From contig NZ_FNAG01000003.1 in NCBI RefSeq assembly GCF_900101825.1, positions 62,001 to 126,000 of the forward strand: a stretch of DNA of 64,000 bases. Reading direction: 5' to 3'. This document shows, in pieces, positions 44,725 to 55,573 of this stretch (position 1 is the first letter of the stretch; each line of letters begins with the position of its first letter). The notes beneath the pieces were generated by a model, which saw only the letters and a program-made list of their open reading frames with translations, was not told the origin of the DNA and did not search any database. Both the position numbers and the translations under genes were made by a program. This stretch comes from Aquimonas voraii. GTDB lineage: Bacteria > Pseudomonadota > Gammaproteobacteria > Xanthomonadales > Xanthomonadaceae.

Positions 44725-45738
44725 ATGCGGCGTTATTGGCTATGGTTGGCGTCTGTCCTCCTTCTAGGGGGGGGCGTCTGGTTGCTTGCAGGGGGATGGG
44801 GCGAGGTAGATCGGGAAAGCACTCCCGCAGGCGACCTGACTGGCCCAGCTGATGGGGCGGACTCTGAAAGCTTTGAGGAATCGCGGAGCGGGGAGACGAG
44901 CAGCGCTCCGGATTCGCCATCTGCAGGTGATATTCAAGTTGCAAAGCGGGCCGGGTTCGGGCGCACTGGCGCTTCTTTGACTGTTCACCTAAATCGCCTT
45001 CTCTCCTCTGCAAAGACTGGGGATATGTCCGCCTTCCTCGAGCTGGAGGGGCTCTTGGAGGTTTGTGACGCCATCGGGCTAGGTCAGGATGAGGTTGATC
45101 TGCGAACCTGGCCTTCCGATATGGACATCAGTGCTGTCCTGGCGGCTCGCGATCGCTTAATGGGCTTCTGCGATTTTTCATCAGCGGGGTTCTCTCATCG
45201 TGACTACTGGGCACAATTGCGAGATATCGAGCTGAGTCTTGGTGCGCGCGGTGAGCACATTGCCCTCATGCGTGCGGCCATGGATCCGTTCAGTGCGCAG
45301 TCGATGTCCGAGGGGCAGCGCGACGCTTTGATTGCACGCGCTTGGGACGCTGTAAGGGATTCCGACGAGCCCTGGGTGGCTCAGGCCTCGCTCGAATTCC
45401 TGCTGAGCTTGGGGCCAGGCGCTGTGCCGCGGCAGATAGCGCCCCAGATTCGGCAGTTTGATCGCGACCCTGCGTTAGCTGGAACCGGACCGGAGCGGCG
45501 CGCAGCCATTCGTGCGCTGGCGGCAGACTGGATCGCTTGCGAGCTTGGGGCGCCATGCGGCGCTTACGGCGGGCTGCAAGAGCGTCACTGCGTCTCCACT
45601 GGAAACTGCGCTTCGCATCTTGGAGTACAGGAGTACATTCGCCAGAGGCTGCTGACGCCCCCCGAGTATGGGGCCATGGTTCGGCTCGTTCGGGGAATAC
45701 AAAATGCAATAAGGGCCGAGGCGGAAGGCCGTGGATAG
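44725..45738 (+). CDS. membrane-anchored or exported protein of unknown function
   Basis: A 337-residue protein I cannot place. It starts with an uncleaved-looking hydrophobic segment (YWLWLASVLLLGGGVWLLAGG), followed by an acidic, Ser-rich linker (~28-70) and a helical domain (~80-330) with LEVCDAIGLG, a mid-protein GFCDFSSAGF and a Cys-containing end region (DWIACELGAPCGAYGG, HCVSTGNCASH). Eight consecutive G (44767-44774) encode part of the hydrophobic segment, so slippage there would shut the gene off. Codon use is visibly less GC-biased than in putA or ltaE, hinting at transfer. The previous gene is 167 bases upstream. Confidence 0.65.
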   Translation: MRRYWLWLASVLLLGGGVWLLAGGWGEVDRESTPAGDLTGPADGADSESFEESRSGETSSAPDSPSAGDIQVAKRAGFGRTGASLTVHLNRLLSSAKTGDMSAFLELEGLLEVCDAIGLGQDEVDLRTWPSDMDISAVLAARDRLMGFCDFSSAGFSHRDYWAQLRDIELSLGARGEHIALMRAAMDPFSAQSMSEGQRDALIARAWDAVRDSDEPWVAQASLEFLLSLGPGAVPRQIAPQIRQFDRDPALAGTGPERRAAIRALAADWIACELGAPCGAYGGLQERHCVSTGNCASHLGVQEYIRQRLLTPPEYGAMVRLVRGIQNAIRAEAEGRG

Positions 45739-45925
45739 CTGTCGGGTCCCGTGCGATCACGCACCTGCTTGACGTAGGGTTTCGGGTGGGAGGACTGCCG
45801 GCGATTCAGCGTCTGAATCGGAGAGCCATGACCCAGTGCCTTCTGCGCCAAGCTTTTGTTACAGAGCCAGACAATAGGGGCCGAATACGCGCAGCGCGCT
45901 GTCGCCACGGGCGGCCAGAGGCGGC

Positions 45926-46288
45926 GCAGAGGTGGGCGATGACGTCTACGGCGACGACCCGACGGTCAATGCGCTACAAGTGAAGCTCGCGGACATGCTC
46001 GGCTTCGAGGCGGGGCTGTTCGTGCCCTCGGGCACTCAATCGAACCTGCTGGCGCTGATGGCGCACTGCGAGCGTGGTGACGAGTACATCGTCGGCATGG
46101 ACGCGCACACCTACAAGTACGAAGGCGGCGGGGCGGCGGTGCTGGGTTCGATCCAGCCGCAGCCGCTGCCGCAGGCGGCCGACGGCTCGATTCCGCTGGA
46201 CTCGGTGCGCGCGGCGATCAAGCCGATCGATCCGCATTTCGCGCGCAGCAAGATCCTGTATCTGGAGAGCATCTGGCACGGCCGGCCG
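45926..46288 (+). pseudogene. internal fragment of low-specificity threonine aldolase
   Basis: About 120 codons matching residues ~21-141 of the intact LtaE encoded at 49374, from [17 protein letters not shown] to ESIWHGRP. The match ends abruptly after CACGGCCGGCCG, where the intact gene continues with the catalytic half. The start codon region is also missing, so neither the beginning nor the PLP lysine is present. Most differences are silent, so the fragment was under coding selection for a time or came from a related strain. A frame continues downstream only through antisense of the next gene. Confidence 0.9.
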
Positions 46289-46435
46289 CGCGGCGATCGC
46301 GGTCGGGACCCTGCGTGCCGACGGACGCGCGGCTTCGAGTCAGGGCGTGCCGCTGGCCCCGCGCGGGTCAGCGCCAGTCCGGCCTTGCCCTGCGTCCCCT
46401 TGGCAACGCGCGAGCGTTCACAGGTTTGGGGCGCG

Positions 46436-47785
46436 CTAGCGCGAAGCCTGCATCAGGTACTCGGCGACGGCCTGGTAGGCCGGCAGCGAGGTCGGGTCGT
46501 TGGCGCTGTTGCCGGCCACGGGATGCGAGGCGAAGCGGGCGATCACCATGCGCGCGGTCGGGTCGATGTAGAGGGTCTGGCCGTGCACGCCGCGTGCGGC
46601 GAAGGCGCCATGCGGGTTGTGGAACACCCACCACATGCTGCGGTAGCTGCCGCCGGCAAGCGCGGCATAGCCGGCGCGGGCGAAGGCCTCGCGATCGCCG
46701 CCAGCGCGGAGGCTGCGCACGGCCTGTGCCGGAAAGATCTGTTCGCCGTCGACGCGTCCTTCGTCGAGCACCGCCTGACCCAGCCGCGCGAGGTCGCGCA
46801 GGCCGGCGCTGAGTCCGCCGCCGGCGAAAGGCGTGCCCAGGGAGTCCACCGTGTAGTAGGCGTCCTGCTCCATGCCCAGGCGTCGCCACAGCCGCGTCGA
46901 CGCGAGGTCGGACACGGACTGGCCGGATGCGCGCGCGACGACCCAGCCCAGTGCGTCGGTGTTGACCGTCTTGTAGCCGAAGATCTCGCCGTGCTCGCCC
47001 GCCTTGCGCACCGTGCGCAGATAGTCGAAATAGCCGACCGGCCCGACATAGTCGGCGGGTTTGGGCAGCGGGCTCGCGGCGGCGCTGTAGATCCACACGT
47101 CGGCCTTGGGGTCGGCGTAGTCCTCGCTGTAGTCGAGGGCGGTGGTCATGTCCATCAGCTGGCGCAGGCTGGCGTCGCCGAACGCGCTGCCGGCAAGTTC
47201 GGGCACCAGGCTGTCGACACGCACCGTCGGGTCGAGCTTGCCTTCGGCGACCAGAATCTCGGCGAGCAGGCCGGTCACGGACTTGGTCACCGACATCGCG
47301 CCGTGCTGGCCGTCCTCGCGCAGGCAACCGGCGTAGTGTTCGTACACGATGCGGCCCTTGTGCAGGATCACCAGCCCGTCGGTGTAGTTGGCTTCCAGCG
47401 ACTCGCGCCAGGTCATGGAGCGATCGCTGCCGGTCGGCTGGAAGCTGACCGCGTCGATGCCGGGATCGATCGCGCGCGGAAGCGCGCGAATCGGTCCCAA
47501 GCCACGGCTGACCTGCCGGGTCGGCAGCAGCTCGCGGAAGTGGCAGACCGTCCAGCGCATCTTCGGGAATGAGAAGAAGTTGGAGTCCGGCTGGCCGATC
47601 ACCCGTTCGGCGGGCGGCGGAAAGCCCTGCATCCACTGCAGCTTCAGAGGGTCGGACTCCGCCGCGCTCAGCGCGGGCGGGCGCGGAGCCGCCGTGCTTT
47701 CCGCCGCGATGGCGCCGGCCGACACGCCCAGCCACAGCAGGGCGGCGGCGGAGCGTCGCAGGGCATCAGTAGTTGAATACGACAT
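46436..47785 (-). CDS. NylB-like serine hydrolase (class C beta-lactamase fold)
   Basis: A 449-residue exported serine hydrolase with signal sequence (ALLWLGVSAGAIAAEST). Its sequence follows the 6-aminohexanoate-dimer hydrolase (NylB) pattern: MRWTVCHFRELLPTRQVSRG, YTDGLVILHKGRIVYEHY, the nucleophile motif MSVTKSVTGL (SxxK), LMDMTTALDYSEDY, FGYKTVNTDALGWV with the active-site Tyr, and VHGQTLYIDP near the end. Natural substrates of such proteins are usually unknown amides or esters; nylon-oligomer cleavage should not be assumed. ATG 47785 overlaps the end of the upstream outer-membrane protein gene by 20 bases, so the two form an operon. Confidence 0.85.
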   Translation of the reverse strand: MSYSTTDALRRSAAALLWLGVSAGAIAAESTAAPRPPALSAAESDPLKLQWMQGFPPPAERVIGQPDSNFFSFPKMRWTVCHFRELLPTRQVSRGLGPIRALPRAIDPGIDAVSFQPTGSDRSMTWRESLEANYTDGLVILHKGRIVYEHYAGCLREDGQHGAMSVTKSVTGLLAEILVAEGKLDPTVRVDSLVPELAGSAFGDASLRQLMDMTTALDYSEDYADPKADVWIYSAAASPLPKPADYVGPVGYFDYLRTVRKAGEHGEIFGYKTVNTDALGWVVARASGQSVSDLASTRLWRRLGMEQDAYYTVDSLGTPFAGGGLSAGLRDLARLGQAVLDEGRVDGEQIFPAQAVRSLRAGGDREAFARAGYAALAGGSYRSMWWVFHNPHGAFAARGVHGQTLYIDPTARMVIARFASHPVAGNSANDPTSLPAYQAVAEYLMQASR

Positions 47786-49214
47786 TGAGATAGGCTCCAG
47801 TCCAGCGGGGAACAGTGTCAGCCGCGGCGAGGCGGATGCCACGGCCAGGTATCGAAACGCTGAGCCCCGCGCCGACGTACAGCTGGCGCGAGGCAATCCG
47901 CAGATATTCGACGAACAGATCGTCCGACAGGTGCGGGTCGGTGACTCCGGCGATGATGTTGGAGGCGCCGTTGGCGAAGTCGGGACGCGTCGCCTGGCCG
48001 AACTGCAGCGGGCTGAACAATCGGTGTGCGCGGACGTGCGCGTAGCGCAGGGTCACGGTGTCACGCGGCCTTGGGCTCAACGTCAAGGCGAGGTTGTAGG
48101 CGCGCAGGTTGGAGTTGATGAAGACCATCGCCGACTTCGAGCCGCTCGCCCAGGCGGCAGGTGAGCCTTCGTAGAAGAGGGGGTCGAAGCGTTCAAGCGC
48201 GGCCGTGCGCGGATCATCTCCGCTGAACTGTTGGATGCCCGCAAGCAGGCGCGGCGCGCCACGGCCATCGGGGAAGCGCCATTCGGCCTGCACGCGTGCC
48301 GCCCAGGCTTCGAGATCGATGTGCGTATTGCGCTGGATCGCCCATTCACCGGTGAACGCGAGTTGGCCCGAGCCCAGGTGCCAAGGCCGGCTGCGGCCGT
48401 AGGCGTCGAGCAGCTCCAGGCCCCGGCGAGCGCCAGGCAGCACCGCAGGCGGAGCGCCGGGCGGGCCGGCCTGCGGATAGGGTGATTGCGAGCGGCTGAC
48501 GCGGGCGGCGGTGATGCCGAAGTAGGCACCGTCGGGACCGTCGTGGCGGCCATCGAGTACGACGGCCCGATTGTCGTTGTCGCCGGAGTCCAGTTCGTTC
48601 GGCGACAGACGCGTCAGGGTGTAGGTGCGCGCGCCGCTGTGCAGTCGCAGCAGCGGGGCCTGGTCCCAGGACTTGCGCGGGCCGAGCTTCAAGGCGCCGC
48701 GCTCGAAGCCGTTGGAGCCGCCGTTCGAGAACAGCATGCCGGTGCCGAACTTCAGCGCGCGCGGCCCGAGCGAGGCTTCCAGTGAGCGCGCCGTGTCGAG
48801 ACTGCAGATCGCGCCAAGGTGCGCCTCCTCGATGTCGATCTCCGACGCGTTGCTGGCCGCATAGGCGTCGGTGCCGCGGCTGCCCGACGCCACCGCCGAC
48901 AGCGCGCCGAACCCGCGCCAGCGACCCCTCGACAGCTCGAAGCCGACGCTGGGTTTCAGGTGCCACTCCAACCATTGCGCATCGCTGTCGAAGCCACTGT
49001 CCGCGGCAAAGCGGTCGGCGAGGTTCCAGTACAGGTTCTGCTCGGCGACGACATTGAGGCCGGCCTGCAGGCCAAGCGTGTAGCGGGGCGGGCCGTCTGC
49101 CGTCGTGGTGGGGTTCGGCGGCTGCGCGGCGGCCGAGAGGGGCGCGCAGACCGCGACGAGCAGACTGCGCAGGCGACGGAGCGGTGCGAATCGCGGCCGG
49201 CTGGGGATGCCCAT
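47766..49214 (-). CDS. predicted outer-membrane beta-barrel protein
   Basis: A 482-residue protein with a signal sequence (LLVAVCAPLSAAAQ), many alternating amphipathic strands with Trp/Tyr/Arg pairs (HLKPSVGFELSRGRWRGFGAL, GSGQLAFTGEWAIQRN, TVTLRYAHVRAHRLFSP) and a C-terminal strand ending in aromatic Y (AYLNVVFNY). This is the signature of outer-membrane barrels recognised by the BAM machinery. The overall feel is that of alginate-export-like porins, but I am not sure of that family. It starts at ATG 49214. The NylB-like gene overlaps its 3' end, so it may import that enzyme's products or substrate. Confidence 0.65.
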   Translation of the reverse strand: MGIPSRPRFAPLRRLRSLLVAVCAPLSAAAQPPNPTTTADGPPRYTLGLQAGLNVVAEQNLYWNLADRFAADSGFDSDAQWLEWHLKPSVGFELSRGRWRGFGALSAVASGSRGTDAYAASNASEIDIEEAHLGAICSLDTARSLEASLGPRALKFGTGMLFSNGGSNGFERGALKLGPRKSWDQAPLLRLHSGARTYTLTRLSPNELDSGDNDNRAVVLDGRHDGPDGAYFGITAARVSRSQSPYPQAGPPGAPPAVLPGARRGLELLDAYGRSRPWHLGSGQLAFTGEWAIQRNTHIDLEAWAARVQAEWRFPDGRGAPRLLAGIQQFSGDDPRTAALERFDPLFYEGSPAAWASGSKSAMVFINSNLRAYNLALTLSPRPRDTVTLRYAHVRAHRLFSPLQFGQATRPDFANGASNIIAGVTDPHLSDDLFVEYLRIASRQLYVGAGLSVSIPGRGIRLAAADTVPRWTGAYLNVVFNY

Positions 49215-49373
49215 GTCCACTCTCCCGTGCGATCGCCAAGGCGCGTGCTGCGCGGAAGCATAGTCGCGAGGCGCCGGTGCCGGCGAGCGGCATCGGCGCG
49301 CCCAGCCATCGGCACTGGGCCGAGGGGTCGATTGTGCTGATGCTGCGTCAACGGCGACCCAAGAACAGACCCC

Positions 49374-50381
49374 ATGAAAACCATCGATCTGCGCTCCGAC
49401 ACCGTCACTCGCCCAACTGCTGCGATGCGCGCGGCCATGCTGGCCGCCGAGGTCGGTGATGACGTCTATGGCGATGATCCAACCGTCAACGCGCTGCAGC
49501 TCAAACTCGCCGACCTGCTGGGCTTCCAGGCCGGGCTGTTCGTGCCCTCGGGCACGCAGTCGAACCTGCTTGCGCTGATGGCGCACTGCGAGCGTGGCGA
49601 TGAATACATCGTCGGCATGGATGCGCACACCTACAAGTACGAGGGCGGCGGTGCCGCGGTGCTGGGTTCGATCCAGCCGCAGCCGCTGCCGCAGGCGGCC
49701 GATGGCTCGATTCCGCTGGACTCCGTGCGTGCGGCGATCAAGCCGATCGATCCGCATTTCGCGCGCACGAAGATTCTTTGCCTCGAGAACACCTGGCACG
49801 GCCGGCCGCTGCCGCTGGACTACCTGACCGAGGCGCGCGCGCTCTGCGATGCGCGCGGGCTGGGCCTGCATCTGGATGGCGCGCGCCTGTTCAATGCGGC
49901 GGTCGCGCTTGGCGTACCGGCGGCCGCGATCACCCGGCATTTCGACAGCGTGTCGGTGTGCCTGTCGAAAGGGCTGGGTGCGCCGGTGGGGTCGGTGCTG
50001 CTCGGCGACGCGGCATTGATCGAGAAGGCGCGGCGCTGGCGCAAGGTGCTGGGCGGCGGCTGGCGACAGGCGGGCATTCTGGCCGCGGCCTGCATCCATG
50101 CGCTGGATCACCACGTCGAGCGGCTGGCCGAGGACCATCGGCGCGCGGACGAGCTCGCCGCCGGGCTGCAGGCCCTGGGGCTTGTGGTCGAGCCCACGCC
50201 GACCAACCTCGTCTTCGTGCAGGTGCCCGAGGCGCGGCTCGACGCGCTGCGTTCGGTGCTGCGGGAAGCCGGCATCCTGGCCTCGGTCGGCGGCCCACGT
50301 ATCCGCCTCGCCACGCATCTGGACATCGACGATGCTGCGGTGGCTGCAGTCTTGGTGGCCTTCGAGCGCGCCGTCGGCTGA
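49374..50381 (+). CDS. ltaE: low-specificity L-threonine aldolase
   Basis: PLP enzyme that splits threonine and allo-threonine into glycine and acetaldehyde. The complete 335-residue protein begins [18 protein letters not shown] and has [33 protein letters not shown], the His/Asp region [15 protein letters not shown] and the PLP lysine K199 in [15 protein letters not shown]. The 5' third is duplicated as a fragment at 45926. Transcription is divergent from the outer-membrane protein gene. Confidence 0.96.
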   Translation: MKTIDLRSDTVTRPTAAMRAAMLAAEVGDDVYGDDPTVNALQLKLADLLGFQAGLFVPSGTQSNLLALMAHCERGDEYIVGMDAHTYKYEGGGAAVLGSIQPQPLPQAADGSIPLDSVRAAIKPIDPHFARTKILCLENTWHGRPLPLDYLTEARALCDARGLGLHLDGARLFNAAVALGVPAAAITRHFDSVSVCLSKGLGAPVGSVLLGDAALIEKARRWRKVLGGGWRQAGILAAACIHALDHHVERLAEDHRRADELAAGLQALGLVVEPTPTNLVFVQVPEARLDALRSVLREAGILASVGGPRIRLATHLDIDDAAVAAVLVAFERAVG

Positions 50382-50495
50382 GCTGCGGGGTGAGCGGCCC
50401 TGCGGTCCGGGGTGCCTCAGGGCAACACGGAGCAAGTCCCTCTTGGCCGTGATCCGTTTTCGCGCGTCCTGCAGGCGTTTGGGCTTGCTTGCGCT

Positions 50496-50520
50496 GGATC
50501 AGGCATCGCCTGCTTGATCC
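50496..50520. terminator. possible terminator between converging ltaE and HD-GYP gene
   Basis: GGATCA at 50496 pairs with TGATCC ending at 50520, with an inner AGGC/GCCT pairing. The stem is asymmetric and there is no T-tract. Confidence 0.35.
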
Positions 50521-50571
50521 GCGGGCGCGCGTGCCATGACGCGCGGCAGCCTTGCATTCTTCGGCTTCGCC

Positions 50572-51711
50572 TCAGTCCCACAGTCGCTCGATCCCGCGGA
50601 GTAGAGCGCGGTAGCTGTCCTGCGGAAGGGATTCGGTGATCGCGTAGAGCGGATCGGCCGTGTCGCGGGCGATGCGGTCGATGTCCGGCGTGCTGTCCGA
50701 CTTCAGCAGGCGCCGCACCTGCGGCTGGGTCGTGTTCTCGCCGCGGCGGGTGACGATGGCGACCTCGTTGCTGGCCAGGCGCACGATGCCGCCGGGGGGG
50801 TACAAGCCGACCTGCTTGATGAACAGCGCGGTCAGGCCCTCGTCGACGGCGGTGCCGCGCTCCAGGAACAGGGCGCGCAGGGCCTCCTTCGACTGCACGG
50901 CGCCGCCGTAGGCGCGCGGTCGGATCATCGCGCAGTAGGTGTCGACCAGGGTCAGCACGCGGGTGCCGCGGCCGATGCGCTCGGCCCCCAGCCGGTGGGG
51001 GTAGCCGTTGCCGTCAAGGCGCTCGTGGTGGTGCAGCACGGCGTCCAGCCAGAGCGGATCGTCCAGACCGGCGGCCTCAAGCAGGGCGGCAGCCTGCAGC
51101 GGATGCTGCTGCAGCTCGACGGCGGATACCGCGCCGGAGTGCGGATCTTGGCGGAGCAGGGCGGCCGCGTCCGGCAGCAGTGCGAGGTCGTGGCTCAGGG
51201 CTGCTCCGCACAGGCTGTGGATACTGTCGGCATCCAGCCCGGCGCCGCCGCCCAGCACTCGCACCAGCAGGGCGGCATGGATCGGGCGTGCACTGAGGCC
51301 GTCTTCGGGGTCGCTGAGCTGCATCGCCGCCATCGCTGCGTCCACATCGGTGTCCGCGTAGCGCGCGAGAAGGTCGTTGAGCTGGCGCAATCCGGCGAGG
51401 CCCTGGGGGTCGCCGCGCAACAGGCGCTGCTGGACCTCGATCAAGGTTTCGAGGATGCCGCGCAGGCCCCCGAACACAGAAGTCTGCATCGCCAGCGAGG
51501 TCGCCAGCGGGGCACCGCCGAAGGCGTCGGGCTCTGGCTCGGCGACTGGCGCGGCTGTCTCCTGCACGAAGCCGCGCTCAAGCAGGGCGCCGCGCACGCT
51601 GGAACTGCGGACGATGTGGCCGCCTTCCAGAAGCAGTCGCCCCTCGGCGTCGTATACCGCCTGCGCCAAGGGCCGGCCGAGGACGACGTCCTCCTCCTGC
51701 AGTGGCCGCAT
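50572..51711 (-). CDS. HD-GYP domain c-di-GMP phosphodiesterase-like protein
   Basis: A 379-residue cytoplasmic protein without membrane segments. An N-terminal domain (~1-120, beginning RPLQEEDVVLGRPLAQAVYD) precedes an HD-GYP domain (~130-310) with AALSHDLALLPD as the HD pair and the hallmark HHHERLDGNGYPHRLG. The usual HDIGK is replaced by HDLAL, so the Lys is absent and activity could be reduced. HD-GYP proteins degrade c-di-GMP and would oppose the two GGDEF enzymes in this window. ATG 51711 follows GGGAG; the frame is open for 27 codons more. Confidence 0.88.
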   Translation of the reverse strand: MRPLQEEDVVLGRPLAQAVYDAEGRLLLEGGHIVRSSSVRGALLERGFVQETAAPVAEPEPDAFGGAPLATSLAMQTSVFGGLRGILETLIEVQQRLLRGDPQGLAGLRQLNDLLARYADTDVDAAMAAMQLSDPEDGLSARPIHAALLVRVLGGGAGLDADSIHSLCGAALSHDLALLPDAAALLRQDPHSGAVSAVELQQHPLQAAALLEAAGLDDPLWLDAVLHHHERLDGNGYPHRLGAERIGRGTRVLTLVDTYCAMIRPRAYGGAVQSKEALRALFLERGTAVDEGLTALFIKQVGLYPPGGIVRLASNEVAIVTRRGENTTQPQVRRLLKSDSTPDIDRIARDTADPLYAITESLPQDSYRALLRGIERLWD

Positions 51712-51839
51712 TCCGCTCTCCCGATGGGTGTTTCGCCCCTGCGCGGGGGCGAAATCGATGCAGCCGACCATGCAAACCCCAGGCCAGCCCATGGCGAGAC
51801 GGATACAAGTCGATGAATTTCAGGGGGCTTGCTGCGATA

Positions 51840-51940
51840 TGACGGCGTAGTATTTGATTTGATAATCCAAAACATTGAAACATTTGCCTGTGCAAACGCT
51901 GCGCTGCGGCATAAGGTCGGTCTCCACGATACGCCGGAGC
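51840..51940. promoter_or_regulatory. AT-rich divergent promoter region before aceB
   Basis: A clearly AT-rich stretch (51850-51890, including TTTGATTTGATAATCCAAAA) separates the HD-GYP gene and aceB, which point away from each other. TTTGC (51883-51887) and GCAAA (51892-51896) form an inverted repeat with a 4-base spacer that could be an operator. I cannot fix transcription starts. Confidence 0.5.
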
Positions 51941-53545
<1,605 letters not shown>

Positions 53546-53596
53546 GCTGTACCGCTTCGACACCCCCGACCCCGCGAATACGAAAAGGACACCGCC

Positions 53597-54901
53597 ATGA
53601 GCCATCACCTGCCGACCGCCGAAGAACTGCAGCGCGACTGGGACACCAATCCGCGCTGGAAGGGCATCACGCGCAACTACAGCGCCGCCGATGTGGTGCG
53701 CCTGCGCGGCACCGTGCACATCGAGCACTCGCTGGCCCGTCGCGGCGCCGAGCGCCTCTGGCGCCAGCTGCACGAGATGCCCTTCGTCAATGCGCTGGGC
53801 GCGCTCACCGGCAACCAGGCCATGCAGCAGGTCAAGGCCGGCCTGCAGGCGATTTATCTCTCGGGCTGGCAGGTCGCGGCTGATGCCAACATCGCGGGTG
53901 AGATGTATCCCGACCAGAGCCTCTACCCGGCCAACTCGGTCCCGCAGGTGGTCAAGCGCATCAACAACTGCCTGGCCCGCGCCGACCAGCTGCACCACGC
54001 CGAGGGCAAGGACGACATCGACTGGTTCGCGCCGATCGTGGCCGATGCGGAAGCCGGCTTCGGCGGCGTGCTGAATGCCTTCGAGCTGATGAAGGCGATG
54101 ATCGAGGCCGGTGCCGCCGGCGTGCACTTCGAGGACCAGCTGGCCTCGGTGAAGAAGTGCGGCCACATGGGCGGCAAGGTGCTGGTGCCCACGCGTGAGG
54201 CCGTGGAGAAGCTCAACGCCGCGCGTCTGGCCGCCGACATCATGGGTGTGCCGACGCTGATCGTCGCCCGCACCGACGCCGAAGCCGCCGACCTGCTGAC
54301 CTCGGACATCGATCCGAACGATCGCCCCTTCACCACCGGCGAGCGCACGGTCGAAGGCTTCTTCAAGACCCACAATGGCCTCGACCAGGCGATCAGCCGC
54401 GGCCTGGCGTACGCGCCCTATGCCGACCTGGTCTGGTGCGAGACCGGCAAGCCGGACCTGGAATTCGCGCGCAAGTTCGCCGAGGCCATCCACGCGAAGT
54501 TCCCGGGCAAGATGCTCGCCTACAACTGCTCGCCGAGCTTCAACTGGAAGAAGAACCTGGACGACGCCACCATCGCCAAGTTCCAGAAGGAAATCGCGAG
54601 CTACGGCTACAAGTTCCAGTTCATCACCCTGGCGGGTTTCCACAGCCTCAACTACTCGATGTTCAACCTGGCCTACGGCTACGCACGCAACCAGATGAGC
54701 GCTTTCGTCGAGCTGCAGGAAGCCGAGTTCGCCGCCGCCGAGCGCGGCTTCACCGCGGTCAAGCATCAGCGCGAAGTCGGCACCGGCTACTTCGATGCGG
54801 TGACCCAGACCATCCAGGGCGGGCAGAGCTCGACCACGGCACTCAAGGGTTCCACGGAGGAAGAGCAGTTCCACGATGGGGCGAAGCGCGACGCGGCCTG
54901 A
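53597..54901 (+). CDS. aceA: isocitrate lyase
   Basis: Splits isocitrate into succinate and glyoxylate, letting the cell grow on acetate or fatty acids. The 434-residue protein has [38 protein letters not shown], the catalytic loop [10 protein letters not shown] with C188, and the [12 protein letters not shown] substrate-binding segment. AAAGGA lies six bases before ATG 53597. It forms an operon with aceB. Confidence 0.97.
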   Translation: MSHHLPTAEELQRDWDTNPRWKGITRNYSAADVVRLRGTVHIEHSLARRGAERLWRQLHEMPFVNALGALTGNQAMQQVKAGLQAIYLSGWQVAADANIAGEMYPDQSLYPANSVPQVVKRINNCLARADQLHHAEGKDDIDWFAPIVADAEAGFGGVLNAFELMKAMIEAGAAGVHFEDQLASVKKCGHMGGKVLVPTREAVEKLNAARLAADIMGVPTLIVARTDAEAADLLTSDIDPNDRPFTTGERTVEGFFKTHNGLDQAISRGLAYAPYADLVWCETGKPDLEFARKFAEAIHAKFPGKMLAYNCSPSFNWKKNLDDATIAKFQKEIASYGYKFQFITLAGFHSLNYSMFNLAYGYARNQMSAFVELQEAEFAAAERGFTAVKHQREVGTGYFDAVTQTIQGGQSSTTALKGSTEEEQFHDGAKRDAA

Positions 54902-54978
54902 GCGGGCGCATTCGCCGGACGCCTGAACGGACCCGGTGACGCGCCTCAAGAGGTTTTCCCATCGCGCTGATGCGCAAG

Positions 54979-55007
54979 GCAAAGGGCGCCCTCGCGGCGC
55001 CCTTTGC
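54979..55007 (+). terminator. terminator hairpin after aceA
   Basis: Perfect 12-bp stem GCAAAGGGCGCC/GGCGCCCTTTGC around a 5-base loop, 78 bases after the aceA stop. It lies before fis and lacks a long T-tract. Confidence 0.65.
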
Positions 55008-55183
55008 ATTCGTATGCGCTGGCGCGCGCGCATGGACATTCGCAGGACATCGCGCTGCGAGACACTTCCCAGGCGGATTCCTCTTGCTAGAATCCACGGC
55101 CCCCACGACAGCCACCTTGCCCACGCGCTCCGCGCGTTCGGGCCTGCCGCCGGTTTTGTCGAGTGCCGCTGCTGGAGCTTTCC

Positions 55184-55489
55184 GTGAACCTTCTCACCTT
55201 GCGCAATGAGTCCAACCAGGGCAGCGGACAGGACGCGGCGCTCGACGGCGAGGGCACCAGCGGTTCACCGCTGCGTAGTGCAGTCTCGCGCGCTGTTGCG
55301 CGCTACCTGAAGGACATGGACGACCACGCCAACGGCGACCTGTTCGCCCTGCTGATGGCCGAAGTCGAAGCGCCCATGCTGGCCGAGGTCATGCGCCACT
55401 GCGAGGGCAAGCAGGTGCGCGCCGCCGAGGTGCTGGGCATCAACCGCGCCACCCTGCGCAAGAAGCTGCGCCAATACGGGCTGGCCTGA
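55184..55489 (+). CDS. fis: Fis-family nucleoid-associated regulator
   Basis: A 101-residue DNA-bending protein that shapes the nucleoid and regulates growth-related genes. The C-terminal half is typical of Fis: LFALLMAEVEAPMLAEVMRHC, then the helix-turn-helix GKQVRAAEVLGINRATLRKKL and final RQYGLA. The start is uncertain: GTG 55184 has GGAG at good spacing and gives a normal length; GTG 55163 is seven codons earlier. purH follows after 84 bases, and fis-purH-purD may be read together. Confidence 0.93.
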   Translation: MNLLTLRNESNQGSGQDAALDGEGTSGSPLRSAVSRAVARYLKDMDDHANGDLFALLMAEVEAPMLAEVMRHCEGKQVRAAEVLGINRATLRKKLRQYGLA

Positions 55490-55573
55490 CACCCCACAGA
55501 ATCCACCTCACGCGCTGCGCGATCGAGGTGCGGCGCGAAGGTCCCCCGCCTTTCCCTTCCGCCGAGTCCACCG

